Assembly: GCA_001792895.1 (NCBI GenBank)
Contig: MARA01000018.1
Span: 124,001-188,000, forward strand
Reading direction: 5' to 3'
Length of the DNA: 64,000 bases
Source of the DNA: Lentinus brumalis
Taxonomy: Eukaryota > Basidiomycota > Agaricomycetes > Polyporales > Polyporaceae
The notes under the pieces were generated by a model. The model ran no database searches, was not told the origin of the DNA, and worked only from the letters and a program-made list of their open reading frames with translations. This document shows, piece after piece, positions 1-11,510 of the stretch. Position 1 is the stretch's first letter. The number at the start of each line of letters is the position of its first letter. The position numbers were made by a program, and so were the translations under genes.

Positions 1-2034
1 ATTGCGGCACCCGGGAGGCGGACTAGAAAGCATCCGTCCGTCGTCCACCTTCGGGTCCTGGTTGTACGAGCACCGCCTGTGGGTGAAAGTCGTACGAGCG
101 GAACGTTAGCATGTCGTCTTGACGTACGAGATGTCTCGCACCGCAATGACTGCTGTCGTCGTGGTCTGTCGAATGGCATTTCCTTCAACACACCGAACCC
201 TTGCCCGAAATGGATGTGCACGTAGCGCCGTAAGGAGCACGGGAACGGACGCGTGGCCCGTGGTGGCCCGGAATCGCCGCTCCGCCTTCGTCGCTCTCCT
301 TGTTTCAATGCATATGCGGGCGCCGTACTTCCGAGCCATAACCGCACTGTGGACAATAAGGACGCCCTTTGTCCGTTGTGCCCGGCGGAACGCGGGGTTC
401 ATAGGTGCGCCGCAGCCTCTCTCCTGCGACCGTATATGGATCGACCACCTCGCGACGCTGCCCACCACCTCAACATACTGTCCTGTCCGGAAGAAATGTG
501 CTCTTCGCAGACAACTCCTGTCAGTCGCACATCTTCAACGGACTAACCTCGGCGGTCATCTTTTCCTACCTCCGGTCTTCATGACGCTGCCGGATATCCG
601 GTCCTAGTTCAACTCGCCCTGCTCGCTAAGGCTTGCGTTGTTATGCCATGTGCCGCCTCGTTAGTGCACGCAGGTTCGACCCTCCTCGGACCCTAACAGA
701 ATGGCATGCGACGGCCCACGATCGCACGTTCGCAATGTACATCACCGGTCTTCCAGTGCAGTTGCACGTTTGGCGTCGACGCGGTTGCACTGTCTGTCGT
801 TAACCGTGCCAAGACGCACGGCATGCACACGCTTACGGCCGCCACTAGCCCTTACAGCCCGGTTCAAGACGATTCTTTGCAGTGAAACGGTAGATGGCTG
901 ACGCTCCGAGCCTTGCCGTTCGCTCGTCGACCTGTGACTGGAATAGTCTCGCCTCTCCTGCCATTAACCGCCACTTTCCTCCGACCCCTTCCGACCTTCG
1001 CTTAAGGGTGCGCTCGACCGTCGGTGTTACACTGCACTTCCTGACCGGTATGGTGAAGTCTGCGAGCGACAAACGACCGTCTGCGTCTCATACAGCACAG
1101 AATGCGCTCGTCCTGGTCCATTCTACGTCCGTTGATCCCATGTTCCGTCCTAGCCGCAAAGATTCACCCTCTACCTGCGCTCCCTGTCCCAAAGGGGGTT
1201 ATCGTCGGTCGTACGAGCATACGCACGGCCACCTAACAAAAGTCGCAACGCGGACTCGTGCATGTAAGTCGCTGTCGAGAATACTGTCTGGCGTCCAACA
1301 TCCGTATCGTTTGGATCCTCTGATCCATGTCGGGCGCACAATACGACGACGACATATGACTTCGCTCGCCATCTACGCAGTCTCTAAACAGGTTCTAAGT
1401 AGATGTCGTACATAAGTAGTCGGTCGCTCCGACCCGTACTGAAATAACATCTCGCGGTCGTTACTTACTTCCATCTACAACGCATGTTCATGTACACCGC
1501 CTCCGCAAGCGAGACCATGCTCCCCGACGTCGTCGCGTCGCTGCTTCCTCGGTTCCTACAACTCTCGAACATATCTGCATACAGTGGAAATCGGCGCTAC
1601 AACACCCCTTAGCGCCGATTACTTGAGGGCAGGTCTCCGTTCACGCCGACATGTCCGGCGATTCCAACATATGCCATGGTGTGTCCCGCACGCCGAAACC
1701 ATCCACGCCGCACAGCAGTCACACGTGTGGTCGCACTGCCTGCAAGTACGGCATCTACCTGGGTATGTGCTCGACACTGCCGAGGAAACACGTTCCAAAC
1801 ACTCACCAACGACACTAGCAACGCACAGTCGCTCACGCACAGCGTGCTCACGGATTCCGCATAGCACACCCGCCATACCCGGCCGTTGTCTCTTCCCCGT
1901 CCCGCGGAAACTCGAGAAGACCGAACGCCCGTGTCACTAAACATATATGTGCCCTTCTTCCTAGACGGTCAAACGTAGCTCCGTGTGACCCGCTGCATTT
2001 AGAACACCACCGCACGTGAGGTGTGTAGAACATC
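1..2034. other. No recognisable gene
   Basis: Overlapping short open frames occur on both strands, but none shows a domain, a convincing exon chain or a promoter. It may hold decayed coding sequence; I see nothing I can support. Confidence 0.5.
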
Positions 2035-2035
2035 T

Positions 2036-2043
2036 CATATAAA
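2036..2043 (+). promoter_or_regulatory. TATA box of the MYND gene
   Basis: CATATAAA lies 72 bases before the proposed ATG at 2115, which fits a fungal TATA box with a short leader. Similar spacing recurs before other genes of this island. Confidence 0.5.
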
Positions 2044-2114
2044 GACGTCCTCCTGCAAGCCTTCGGAGCCTATTCCTCGCCGCTCTTTTGCCCTTCCCCC
2101 CCCTTCCCGCTACC

Positions 2115-2984
2115 ATGCCCGTTCAATCCCGCATTGAAGTCGTATCCACCCTCCCTGCCCCTCACCCTATGACCGCTCTCTCTCGGTCGTCGCGCGAAGG
2201 CAGGTGCCTTAAGTGCGGAGCGACAACGTACTATGTCTGTTCGGCGTGCACCCTGTCTGCTTTCTACTGCACGCCTGACCACATGCTGGAGGTACGTGTT
2301 AGGAGCCGTAGCTCCTGGTTCGTGACTGACCCAGTTGAGCACAGGACTGGAACAAACACGGTCGCAAGTGCGAGACGTCAGACGTGCTCACCGTCACCGA
2401 CGCGGGGTTGTATGGGACGGTGTCCGACGACGACTGGGTGTCGTCCCTCGCAACGTTGTCCATCAACGAACACTACGCTGCGCCCCGCGCACCCGTCCCT
2501 GCCGTCGCCTGCCGCTCCTATCGTACCGTGCTAGGACTGTATGCGAACCCGGACGCTGGTACGTACCCTATGAAGCTCTTGAACGGTACTCCGTCTGACT
2601 CCTGTCGTAGATTGTCTGTCCCTGGTCGACATCCCCGTCATTACTGACCACCGTTACCGCGTCGGCTCGGCCACGGCATCGGTCGCGTTTGTCGCACCGT
2701 TTGTCGGTCGCAAGAACGTCGTCGAGACTATTGTGTCTTTCGGCGACGACCTTCAGCCCCGTCCGTCGCCGCTCGCTTTCTACTTCAATGTCGAGAACAA
2801 CGCCGACGAGTCGCGTCCCAACGCTTGTATTGCAGCCCTCGTCGATACCTACCCTGGATCGCCTCAGCCTTGGAGCGGCGGTGTCGTCGTCATGAGAGGT
2901 AGCGACGATCTCGTGTCAGACTTCTGCGACATCGAGGAATCTGATGTTGTCGACATCCGCGGGTTCTTTGGTCGCCTCCAGTAG
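2115..2984 (+). CDS. MYND zinc-finger protein, 254 aa
   Basis: Three exons (2115-2291, 2345-2558, 2611-2984) with GTACGT donors and AG acceptors join without any phase error into 254 residues. Residues about 35-73 form a MYND-type finger: CLKC, CSAC, a YC, and after the first intron DWNKHGRKC, giving the family's ordered Cys/His ligands and the W..H...C ending. The remainder, about 180 residues, matches nothing I know and has no membrane segment. MYND fingers bind proline-rich peptides and often occur in chromatin or transcription cofactors, so a nuclear protein-protein role is likely but inferred. The gene is TATA-driven and is the first supportable gene of the island. The ATG at 2115 gives the longest frame downstream of the TATA box; an in-frame ATG at 2169 is also possible. 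Confidence 0.72.
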
Positions 2985-5802
2985 ATTATGTCTGTCCCTG
3001 TGTTCGAGTCGTACACCGTCTGCATGTAGTGTGTGTTTGCCTGACTGGACGTCTGATGTATCCGTCAATGCAATGGTTATTCCCTACATCGTGCGTCGCC
3101 TGCTATCATTAGACCGGTGGTCATACTACATATGTCCAACGTTGCATGCGAACTGGCCTGTCTATGTACAGTCTTCGAATAGGCGGGTAATACTAAGTGG
3201 CACTTGTTGTGCTCAGCGGAAGTCATCATTGTTCTGTACTCTTCCCCCAAGTCGTTTGGTGTGCACACCTGACTCTTTGTTCACTTCAATTGTCTTATTC
3301 ATCAGGCTTTGCTCAACGTCACGCCGCGCACCCTTGTGCGTCCCACTGTGTCACTTTTCTGTTACTGCCTCCCGTTTCTGAATATGTATTTCCACCTGCA
3401 CATTCATCAGCCTCAACCGGCATGCACAGGATCATATGCCCCACACAACTCACCTTCTCAACGTACGAGACCCGTTCTCTCTGAACGCAGGCATTGTATT
3501 TTTACGTGATGGCGAAGAGGGTCACCGGTGTTTCTTTCGACCCCTGTTATTTCTTGCAGTTGCCTCGACCTCTCAGATGGTGATGCCTGCCTTTGGCGGT
3601 GAATTTTGACCGCAGTTCTTACTACGCGGGCTTTCCTACACGTCTGTCAGCCTCAACTCGTGTAATGCCGTGCGTTTCGGCCCGAACTACGCACCTTCGC
3701 AACTTCGATTCATTCATCAGAAGACCTTGGCTTGCACACGTTTTGCCACACGTGAGTGTTATCCTGGCCTCATCAGGAAGAACTTTGTACAACTGAAGCC
3801 TCTGACTCGCAAAGGACCCATCGCTGTATTGTTTGCTACGGACGTCCGATCATCGTGGTGTCAGCTAGTGTGTAAAGTACGTCGTGCGTCATGCCACATC
3901 ACGTACTTGTATCGAACATGCTCAACCTCGTGCTCCAACGCTCGGGGTATTTGCAGCGCAATGCTTCCATGTGGTCTTGCCTGACATACATGTCCATTCA
4001 ACATATGTGTAGCTTTGTCCATGGTTTTGCTTGGCTTGTAGAAATCAGGTCAGTATCAACTACAAGCCAAGCAAAACACACGGGGGGAGTTGCGTACATT
4101 TGTGCTTCCATTCGAAAGGACTTCTGCGTCACCCGCACTTGTGCCGACGGCTGCACGCTGCCGACTGACAGTTCGAACGGTCTCGACCATGCAAAGCGTG
4201 CTTCTAGCAGTGATGGCAGTCCACGCCTGACAGTCCTTCGCAGTCAATGTTCGTACACTCTCAGGGTCAATACAGATCTGCCACGTACTCTGCTTTCTTC
4301 CATGACACCTAATGCCCGTACCGAGGTAGGTGCATGCACGGTAATTCCAGGGACAACGGAGGATGACTTGTATGCACAATTTATCGCCACCTTGCAACAT
4401 TCATATGTCGTCACGCTGACGCGTAGTTCGAGCTTGCTGTGAATCTCTTTGTGAACTGTAGATGAAGGCTCTGGCTTAGAAACGTCTTCCGATGCGTGGA
4501 AAACGCCTGCTGATCCCGCGCAGCCGCTGTCAAAGAGGAACATGTGTCTCACCGTGGCGGGCGCAAGGATTGGTGGTGTGATCGTCGACAGCGACCCAGG
4601 TCATACCGTAAGAAGTCTTCCGATGCCGCGGCGGTGACGTCCCCGGCAGTTCTTCGTTCATCTGAACTCGGAACCCACCTCGTACACGATGAAACGTCGA
4701 AAACGGTAGACAACTGCAACTCACCATAGGACGCTCCGCACGAACCACAACCCTCGTTCTGCTATCCGCTACAAATTTGTCCGTCTCCTGGGTCGTTTGC
4801 CTCTCAATCCGCGTCGTGCGCCCGGTTCACAGGCGCGTGTTTACGTCCGCTCCGAGTCGGCTGGTGAAGAAAAGGGAATACGCAGCTGAAAGGAAGGGGA
4901 AGCGGACAAATGTGTGCGCATGCACGCCTACGTGTGCGGCGGCGTGTCAGGCGCTCGATGCGCTGACATACCACGATGATAGCCGAGGTCGCATGTGCAC
5001 GGCCGAACACCATGAGTACCCGCTCCGACCGTGAACACAGACCTGCATGGAAAGCAAACCTTTATCGGTCACCGAGTGCTGCGATTGCCGGTCCAAGTGC
5101 AGTCCGACAGTCAGAGATGGCATAGTAACGTTAAGCTTCGGCGATCGTTATTTCGGTATATCCAGTTTCGTAGTTGCGCCGCCAGTGAATTGTGATACCA
5201 TCGTCGTGCTCTTGCAAGCTTTCTGACCTACAGTAGTACTTGTACTCGCCGATGGGGCATCACGCGTATTCGACGACAGTACGAATGCGGTGCACGAGTT
5301 ACCGATGACACAACGTTGAGCTTCGACGTCGTTCGCTGACACCGTCTGTCCACTGACGTCGGCTAACACTGCAGTCTTCTAAACGACCAGGTGGTTAAAT
5401 ATGAAACGTAGACACCATTTTCCACGAATCCACCCCTCCTAGTCGCGGTACGACATTCGAACTTTTCCCTGCAACGCACTGGATCAATGGTATAGCGTGT
5501 GGAGCTTCTCGGCCTACAACCGTCCGTCTTCGATCGCAAAAGAATCCTGCGGTTGAAGGTTGCATACGAACCGTTCTTGTCGCGGAGACATCCGACCCCC
5601 GCCCACCCGTTGTAGCTATCTGTCGCTGTTGACGCGTTCCTGATTCACCTGTCTGCCACCCTTCGACGCTCTCCCACCAGCGGCTCTGAACAACGCCATC
5701 GGTACATAGTACACGACCGCATGAAATGATACCAACGTTCCACTGCAGGAACAGTCTACGTTTTTAAGTCCTTGTCGGTTGTGAATACGTGCAGCAGGCC
5801 TT
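2985..5802. other. No recognisable gene; holds one perfect hairpin
   Basis: Many GT/AG signals and short open frames occur, but no exon chain or domain can be supported. The only clear structure is the inverted repeat at 4024-4077. Confidence 0.5.
4024..4077. repeat. Perfect 18-bp inverted repeat, 18-nt loop
   Basis: GTTTTGCTTGGCTTGTAG (4024-4041) is followed after 18 bases by its exact reverse complement (4060-4077). A transcript from either strand would fold into a long uninterrupted hairpin. There are no flanking terminal repeats marking a transposon. It could be an RNA hairpin or a small inversion-duplication scar. Confidence 0.85.
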
Positions 5803-7239
5803 CTATGCTCGATAGACGTCGCCCATGTTTCGCATTCCAATCATACGCGCATGAATCCTTCGCTTGGCAGAGTCCCATTCCTCCAGCACCTCAACGGCTC
5901 CGTCCGCGAGCGTGCTCTTCTTCTCCCAAGTGTCGTCGTCGGGTCCATATCCTACCCAACGAACGAGATACGACGGGTCGACTGTGTTCTGTCCCCTTTT
6001 CTCCATCACGATATGCGATACTTCGTACACCGGCTCACCGCGCACTATCGTCGGAGGAGGGGTTGCATCCGTCTGCCGCCGCCACAACTCTGGGTCCAAC
6101 CAGTGCTCGGGCACCAAGTCCGTAATGGGCTCTGGGCGGGGTACGAACCGGCGTTTGCTGACTTGGTGACGACGGCCCTTGATCGTCGGGTGGTACGCCC
6201 GAGAGTACTTCTCGCACTCGCACAATGCGTGCTCAATATCGACCATGGACATCCCTCGCGGGCGGCCGGCGATCTTCGGCACATCATGAGGAGGCGTGTA
6301 CAGGCGGACGAAGTGGTCGTGCTGAGTGCGGTGGATGTATCGGAGTGCGGCCAGCTCTCGCCCGCGGACCTCTACCCCGAACATCTTGCGAATGCACTCG
6401 AGCGAACCCGGCCCCAGAGCAACCCACTCGTCCTCCGAATACTGGAAGTGCGGGGTCATGTTCAAGTCCAACAGAAGTCTAGGGAAATGCAACGGAGAAC
6501 AACCATTCAGTACTCATACCCTCACAATCGTGCAAAGTAGCGTGTACATACTGTAGTGCCGTGAAGTCACCCATGCCTGGGAACAGAGAAACCCTCCCAT
6601 GGGCATCCTTCAGGTGACGCAGTCGCTGGAGCTGCGCGGGGAGACCGTCCTCCATCATCAATTGCATGAGACGGAGATGATTCGCCGCGTTGCTCTTTCC
6701 ACCCAGGTTGGGTGAGGGTACGATATAAGCGGCGCCGTACAGCGTCACCCAGTATTCATACGAGCGACGAGAAACTTCTCGTATGCGGTCACATCAAACG
6801 CGCCCCACGTCAGCGGCCCAAAATGCTCGACAAGAGCCTCCCAGGTCTCGATTTTGTTGAACGATCGGAACAACATGACGCGGAAGCATTGTTCGTCACG
6901 GCTGCCGTCGCCAGTCTGGATCACATTGCGGAGCACGTATTGCGAAACGCGGTCGAGAACACGGAAGACATTCGTGAACGGGTATTGTTGCAGAATCGGG
7001 TCGTCTGTCCAAGGTTGGGGGCTGCCTGCTAGACGTTTGCGATGCGCGCGGTAACGTTTCGCGACGAACACGAAGAACGTGTCGAAAACGGCTGTGGGCT
7101 CGCATCTCTGGCCGTCGATAGTAATCGCCCTCGGCGGGGGGGCTGTCTTCCTCCCTGGAGAGTAATCAACGACGATGGTATCGGGCGATCTGATGCGTCG
7201 TATGCGATGAGGAGCGCTTCCTGTGTACGTCCGAGTCAT
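5803..7239 (-). CDS. 5-hmdU DNA kinase-type helical domain fused to chromodomain
   Basis: The coding segments are 7239-6552 and 6478-5803, separated by a GTATGT...CTAG intron. Residues about 55-270 look like the helical domain of 5-hydroxymethyl-dU DNA kinase/thymine pyrophosphorylase families (HMUDK_hel type): WTDDPILQQYPFTNVFRVLD, QYVLRNVI, FRVMLFRSFNKIETWE, TLYGAAYIV, an FPGMGDFTALQ helix-hairpin-helix-like motif, and LLLDLNMTPHF. Residues about 376-435 are a chromodomain (VYEVSHIV, YLVRWVGYGPDDDTWE, VLEEW) that would read methylated histone tails or related marks. In phages this helical domain accompanies kinases that hypermodify thymine; fungal members are known but their reaction is not. 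One base is missing in the GGG at 6748-6750; restoring it gives exactly 455 codons including stop, so this may be an undercall. No P-loop kinase partner is visible nearby. The start is uncertain: ATG at 7239, with the frame open to 7326. Confidence 0.78.
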
Positions 7240-7593
7240 TTGGCTTTCTAATGGCGCGTGTTCGACGGTGTACGGAACAGTCGACAGAGGAGTGGAAGGA
7301 ACAAGAAATTCATCTCTGATGCGCACAGCTGCGGCGTCGGCGAGAGCGCCGGACTGGCGCTCGCACTACGACATTCAGCGGCGCCCGCGTCCTCCCTCCA
7401 TGGCGCGTTAGCGCGTATTCTAGTCTCGCCGCGGCGTCTGCTCCTCGACGGCTGTGGCATTCAACAAACACAAGCGGCCTTCAGTCGTCCCAGCGTGTGC
7501 GTGGGGATCGCTACCTGTTGCGCATACCGACGTCAGGTACGTGCCGGGGACCATGGTTAACTCGCGAGGTTAGGTGCTAACGGTATTGTATAT
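7240..7593. other. Upstream region of the HMUDK-chromo gene
   Basis: This probably contains the promoter or a first exon of the minus-strand gene, since its frame stays open to 7326 and a GCAG acceptor-like site lies just beyond. No other feature is supported. Confidence 0.4.
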
Positions 7594-7676
7594 CAGCCCT
7601 CCTGGCTTAGTTGGTAGACCACTTAGAAGCTGTGCCGCTGCACGTCGTGGTCGCAGGTTCGATTCCTGCAGGGCTG
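7594..7676 (+). ncRNA. tRNA-like Pol III gene, copy 1
   Basis: There is a perfect A-box match (TGGCTTAGTTGG) and B-box match (GGTTCGATTCC). The acceptor-like stem is 7 bp (CAGCCCT/AGGGCTG), the T stem is GCAGG/CCTGC, and the middle stem is 6 bp (GACCAC/GTGGTC) closing a 24-nt loop. A T6 terminator follows at about 7698. Two extra bases lie between the acceptor stem and A box, and the middle loop is too long for a standard anticodon loop. It is therefore an intron-containing tRNA of odd form or a tRNA-like RNA. Confidence 0.6.
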
Positions 7677-7757
7677 TATTCGGCTTGGGAATCAGCTTTT
7701 TTGTGGCCTGGCGACGCGATGAGTGGGGTGACGCGGGGTTCTACTGATGCCGTTGTG

Positions 7758-7831
7758 GGCCCTCCTGGCTTAGTGGGTAAGCCGCTCTGCGAACGCATCG
7801 AGCGGTCGCAGGTTCGATTCCTGCGGGGCTC
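7758..7831 (+). ncRNA. tRNA-like Pol III gene, copy 2
   Basis: This second copy lies 80 bases downstream, with the same A box (TGGCTTAGTGGG), the same B box and its own T6 terminator near 7850. Its middle stem is CCGCTC/GAGCGG with a 12-nt loop. Both strands of that stem differ from copy 1 yet still pair, which is covariation expected of a selected RNA fold. The acceptor pairs as GGCCCT/GGGGCT with wobble. No standard anticodon can be assigned. Confidence 0.6.
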
Positions 7832-9430
7832 TTATGGTCGCCTAAACACTTTTTTCTGGTTCGATTCCACCGCTCGATGCCAGTAGGGGCCACCGTTCCT
7901 TTTGTCGACGGCGGGTATGCGATTACTTATCGACTATTATCCTAACCTTATCGACACCATGAGAGATCGCCTCCCAGGCTCGTGCCTCGGGGTGCTGTGC
8001 GGCGTCGGTCCTCCTCCTCCTCGTCGGCAAGTCCGTTCGTACCATCGCTACTCAACCGTCCACTGACCCCCTGTTCTAGACCGCGCAGATCGTCCGAGAT
8101 TTCGCGGTGTGCATCCCACTCTCACGTGTCCGCCGCCCGCCGCGAAATATCGCCGTCTTCCCTTTGAGGCGATCACCCGCCCGAAACGGAGCTGCTGCGA
8201 ATCCCATACCGCAACCCCCGATCGATAATTAAGCTTTATGGACACCTTACTACTCCTTCCCCGCGCCGGTCGCTGTGCGGCATACGTACGTCTATAAACG
8301 CAAGATAGCTGGCCGTGTCCTCGGTTCTCACTTGCTCTAAAGTCCAAGACGCCGCGTTGCCGCTCAACCACAACCCCGTTAACTGGGTTCTGTCAACGGT
8401 ACGCCATGTCATTCATGCGATCACATCCAAAACTTACACAGACCTCTCGAGAAACGGTCAACGGCACTGGACGTCCGTCCATGCGTATGAAGACATCGTC
8501 GTGCCCAGGTCGGCCCGTGCTTCTTGTAGCAACGCCGGCACGTCCTCGGTCATCTTCTGTGGACGCGGTGCCGTGATTTAATATGTTCCATGACACCGCT
8601 TTCCACTGTACCGCCCCGTCGTTCACTTGACGTTCACCCGAGTTCGTCCTAGCGCGACACTGACTCCCACGGACAAGGCGTTGTGCATCGCATCGAGGAT
8701 CCTGAGAGATCGCCGCTCTGGGGTTACCCACGGTGTGGTCCTGCGCAGTATACACTTCGTACCCCACCCACATATCGCGTCGCACCCCTTTTCACCGAGG
8801 AAGTGACGCACGCTGCGTACAGGAACCACCATATCCATTGCCTGGCCTCGGCTACGTCGACTCCTCCTCCTGCATTGCTTCCGCATGACTTCGATCCATC
8901 GATTCCCCTGTGCGTGCCGCGTGCAACCTTCCTCTAGCTTATTCAGTCGAACTTCCCACGTCTCATGACCTCCTCGTTGTCTATCCACGTGGCGTCGTCT
9001 CCCAGCCAAGGTCTTGTTAACCGAACGTTGCAGGCACGCGACACCTCCCATCAGGCCCCTTCTCTCCATGTAAGTTCACGCCCTGGACAGAAACCTCACG
9101 CTCTCTCCGTGCAAGTTCACGCCGTCGACAGAAGCCTCGCGCTACATGTGTCCGCGATTACAAGTGCCTCCGACTGGGCCCAGACAAGCAACCACGTAGT
9201 CCTGCGACCCCCGGTTTTCGACACACGTTCGCCGGTCTCATCCACACCAAGACCCTGTCACGTAACGTCATCGAGCCCAGGCGATCCGCCTGGCGTCGCA
9301 TTGCGATTTGCCCCGCGCTTACAGTCCTCGCGTGGTCTGGCGTTCAACACCGCCCCCCCCTCGGCGTGCACTCGTTCGACTGAGACCGTCATACTTCTGG
9401 CCTCCGGCGCTTTCCCGGACCAACGCACGA
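7832..9430. other. No recognisable gene
   Basis: Open frames occur on both strands but no conserved domain or exon chain is seen. The last part is probably the upstream region of the F-box/nucleotidyltransferase gene. Confidence 0.45.
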
Positions 9431-9431
9431 C

Positions 9432-9440
9432 TTATATACA
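9432..9440 (+). promoter_or_regulatory. TATA box of the F-box/nucleotidyltransferase gene
   Basis: TTATATACA lies about 60 bases before the ATG at 9499, the spacing seen for neighbouring genes. Confidence 0.5.
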
Positions 9441-9498
9441 CTGTTCGCCGCCATACACTCTTACGACGGCACCTGGTCCCTTCCTCCATTCCCTTCCC

Positions 9499-10751
9499 AT
9501 GTCGTCACTCACTGCGACCGACCGCGATCCTGAGTCGGCCGAAGATGCGACCCCCCGAAGGTCTGCTCGGCTGCAGACCTTGCGTCGCCTTGCCGCCGAG
9601 GTTGTCCCGTCTCATACTCCATCTTCGGCAGTCGAGAATGGGAGCGACCATCCCCCTTTCCGACCGCACGCAACAGCGGCGAACATTGGGGCACCGCCCC
9701 TGTATGAACTGCGTGGCGTTATTATGTACGTGGCCATGTCCTGTGCCTCATACCAATTCACCGACTGACCGGTCACAGCGTACCTCTAGATATTCTTGTC
9801 CAGTTGGTAGAGAACTCCGAATTCCGCTTGCTCGCCGCTTGGAGAGCGACGTCGAAGAGGCTTTACCGCGCAGTCGGGGCGCATCTCGAAAGTCGATATC
9901 ACACGTGCCTTCGTCCGTTCGTGGATGACGTGCCTGCCTTCAACCAGCTCCTCATTCGTCACGGCGCCATCGTCTCTGGATCCGTCGCCCTGCGCTACTT
10001 TCTACCCCGCGCGACTTGGCTACCCAACGACCTGGATATATACGTCCCCGACTCCGAATACGAAAAATTCATCACCGCGGTAACGAACCCTCGCGGGTTG
10101 CGCTTCTCGGTGTTTCCTAACCACCTGCCGTGGGACCTTGTCCCGTCTCGGGCAACGACAGCCTCCTCCGAGGCGGACGCAGTTGCCGTGGACGGCGACA
10201 CGTTCGCCGCGCTGTCAGTCGCACCGTCCGAGGTCGGCGACGTCGCGTCCGACGTGTCCATCGACTCTCACCTTCCTTCCACTCATCCCGGTATACGCGA
10301 AGTGCGTAAGTTCTACTCGTCCACCGATTGCCGCGTCGATATCATCTGCGCTCCATCCGACAACCCCGTGGTCGCTCTCAAACAATTCTGGTCGCCTCTG
10401 CTGATGAACTTCCTGCGGCCCGACGGTTGTGTCTGCGGTTTCCCCTCGTCTACGCTGGAGGGTTTAGGGGAGTTGAAGCCATTCATGTCGCGCCGCGACG
10501 CCGCCGCCGCGGCGAAGTACATCAGCCGTGGTTTCACACTTGCGGCTGACCATTACTCGCAGCAGGACGAAGCTTGGGAGAGCCCGTTCTTTGGTAGTCC
10601 GACAGCCCTTTCGATGCCCTATCGCCGTCAGCCGACAGACCCCAGACCTGTTCTTCCCGTCGTCCGCACCGACAGAGGATGGGCTATTTCTCCGTTGTGG
10701 CCGCCCACATCCGGTGAGTACACTCGCGCACTTCCTCTACAACCGACGTAG
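9499..10751 (+). CDS. F-box plus nucleotidyltransferase-fold protein, 399 aa
   Basis: Two exons (9499-9725 and 9779-10751) join in phase into 399 residues. The N-terminal 70 residues are polar and disordered. Residues about 77-115 look like an F-box (VPLDILVQLVENSEFRLLAA then a W/K/LYRAV helix), which would recruit Skp1 and a cullin ligase. A nucleotidyltransferase-like core follows: SGSVALRYFLPRATWLPNDL then DIYV matches the G-S...D-h-D signature, and VDIICA supplies a possible third acidic residue. This combination recurs among uncharacterised basidiomycete proteins; the substrate is unknown. The last residues run over a GTGAGT at about 10713, so the true C-terminus may be altered by splicing. 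Upstream is a TATA box; the flanking genes are the tRNA-like pair and the zinc/disordered gene. Confidence 0.65.
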
Positions 10752-11456
10752 CTGATCAGATCACCTCCGTTTGGTGTAATAATGTCTCGCGGTAGTATCG
10801 GCGGTCTGTGTCGCGTTAAAAGTGGGCGCCCGTTCCGTATCCTCCATCGTCGCACGTCATTCTCCGCCCTGAGCTCGCTCCTTCTGCCTGTCCGCCCGCT
10901 TGCACATTAGCTCGAACGCGTGCCGTTGTACGATTATCATTCGTGTTCCCATGATACTATGCTATGGAACTGTGATCCTCCCATCGATTGTCCTGCGTGC
11001 TCATGACGTCAAATTCCTCGCCAACCCGATTGCATTTGCCTTGCTCTGCTGCCGTCCGCACCCTCTTGCCTTCGACGTCGTGTCCCGCTCAGTCGCCGCA
11101 TGCTGCTTCTAACAATCGACTTTCTATCACCGTCGCACCACGACGTCGTTCACATGACCGCGACTGTGCGCCGCAGTTTCGGTCCTCGGTCACTGTCACC
11201 GACGTCCATCAATGTCCGGACCCGCCGCTGCCTGAACAAACACGACCCCCTGAAACCTTATACGCACCGTCGTTGTGGCACCGCGCCCGTCTTAGTTTCC
11301 CTCGGACCTGTTTGGATATGTGACCGAACCCACACCATGTCTTCGTCGCAGAACCTCCCTCTTCCAACGCGAGTAGAATCGAGCACTCGTGCTCGCGTTC
11401 CAGTCGCGTTCACACTGCTGCTTGCGTGCGGCTTCTCCCGCTCTGCACATGCCGCC
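10752..11456. other. No recognisable gene
   Basis: Only short open frames are present, ending at the promoter of the next gene. Nothing can be supported. Confidence 0.45.
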
Positions 11457-11465
11457 TTATATATT
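11457..11465 (+). promoter_or_regulatory. TATA box of the zinc/disordered protein gene
   Basis: TTATATATT lies about 50 bases before ATG 11511. Confidence 0.5.
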
Positions 11466-11510
11466 CGCCGGCTTCATCGTTCTCTGCTCACTTCTCCTCA
11501 CTGCCGCTCC

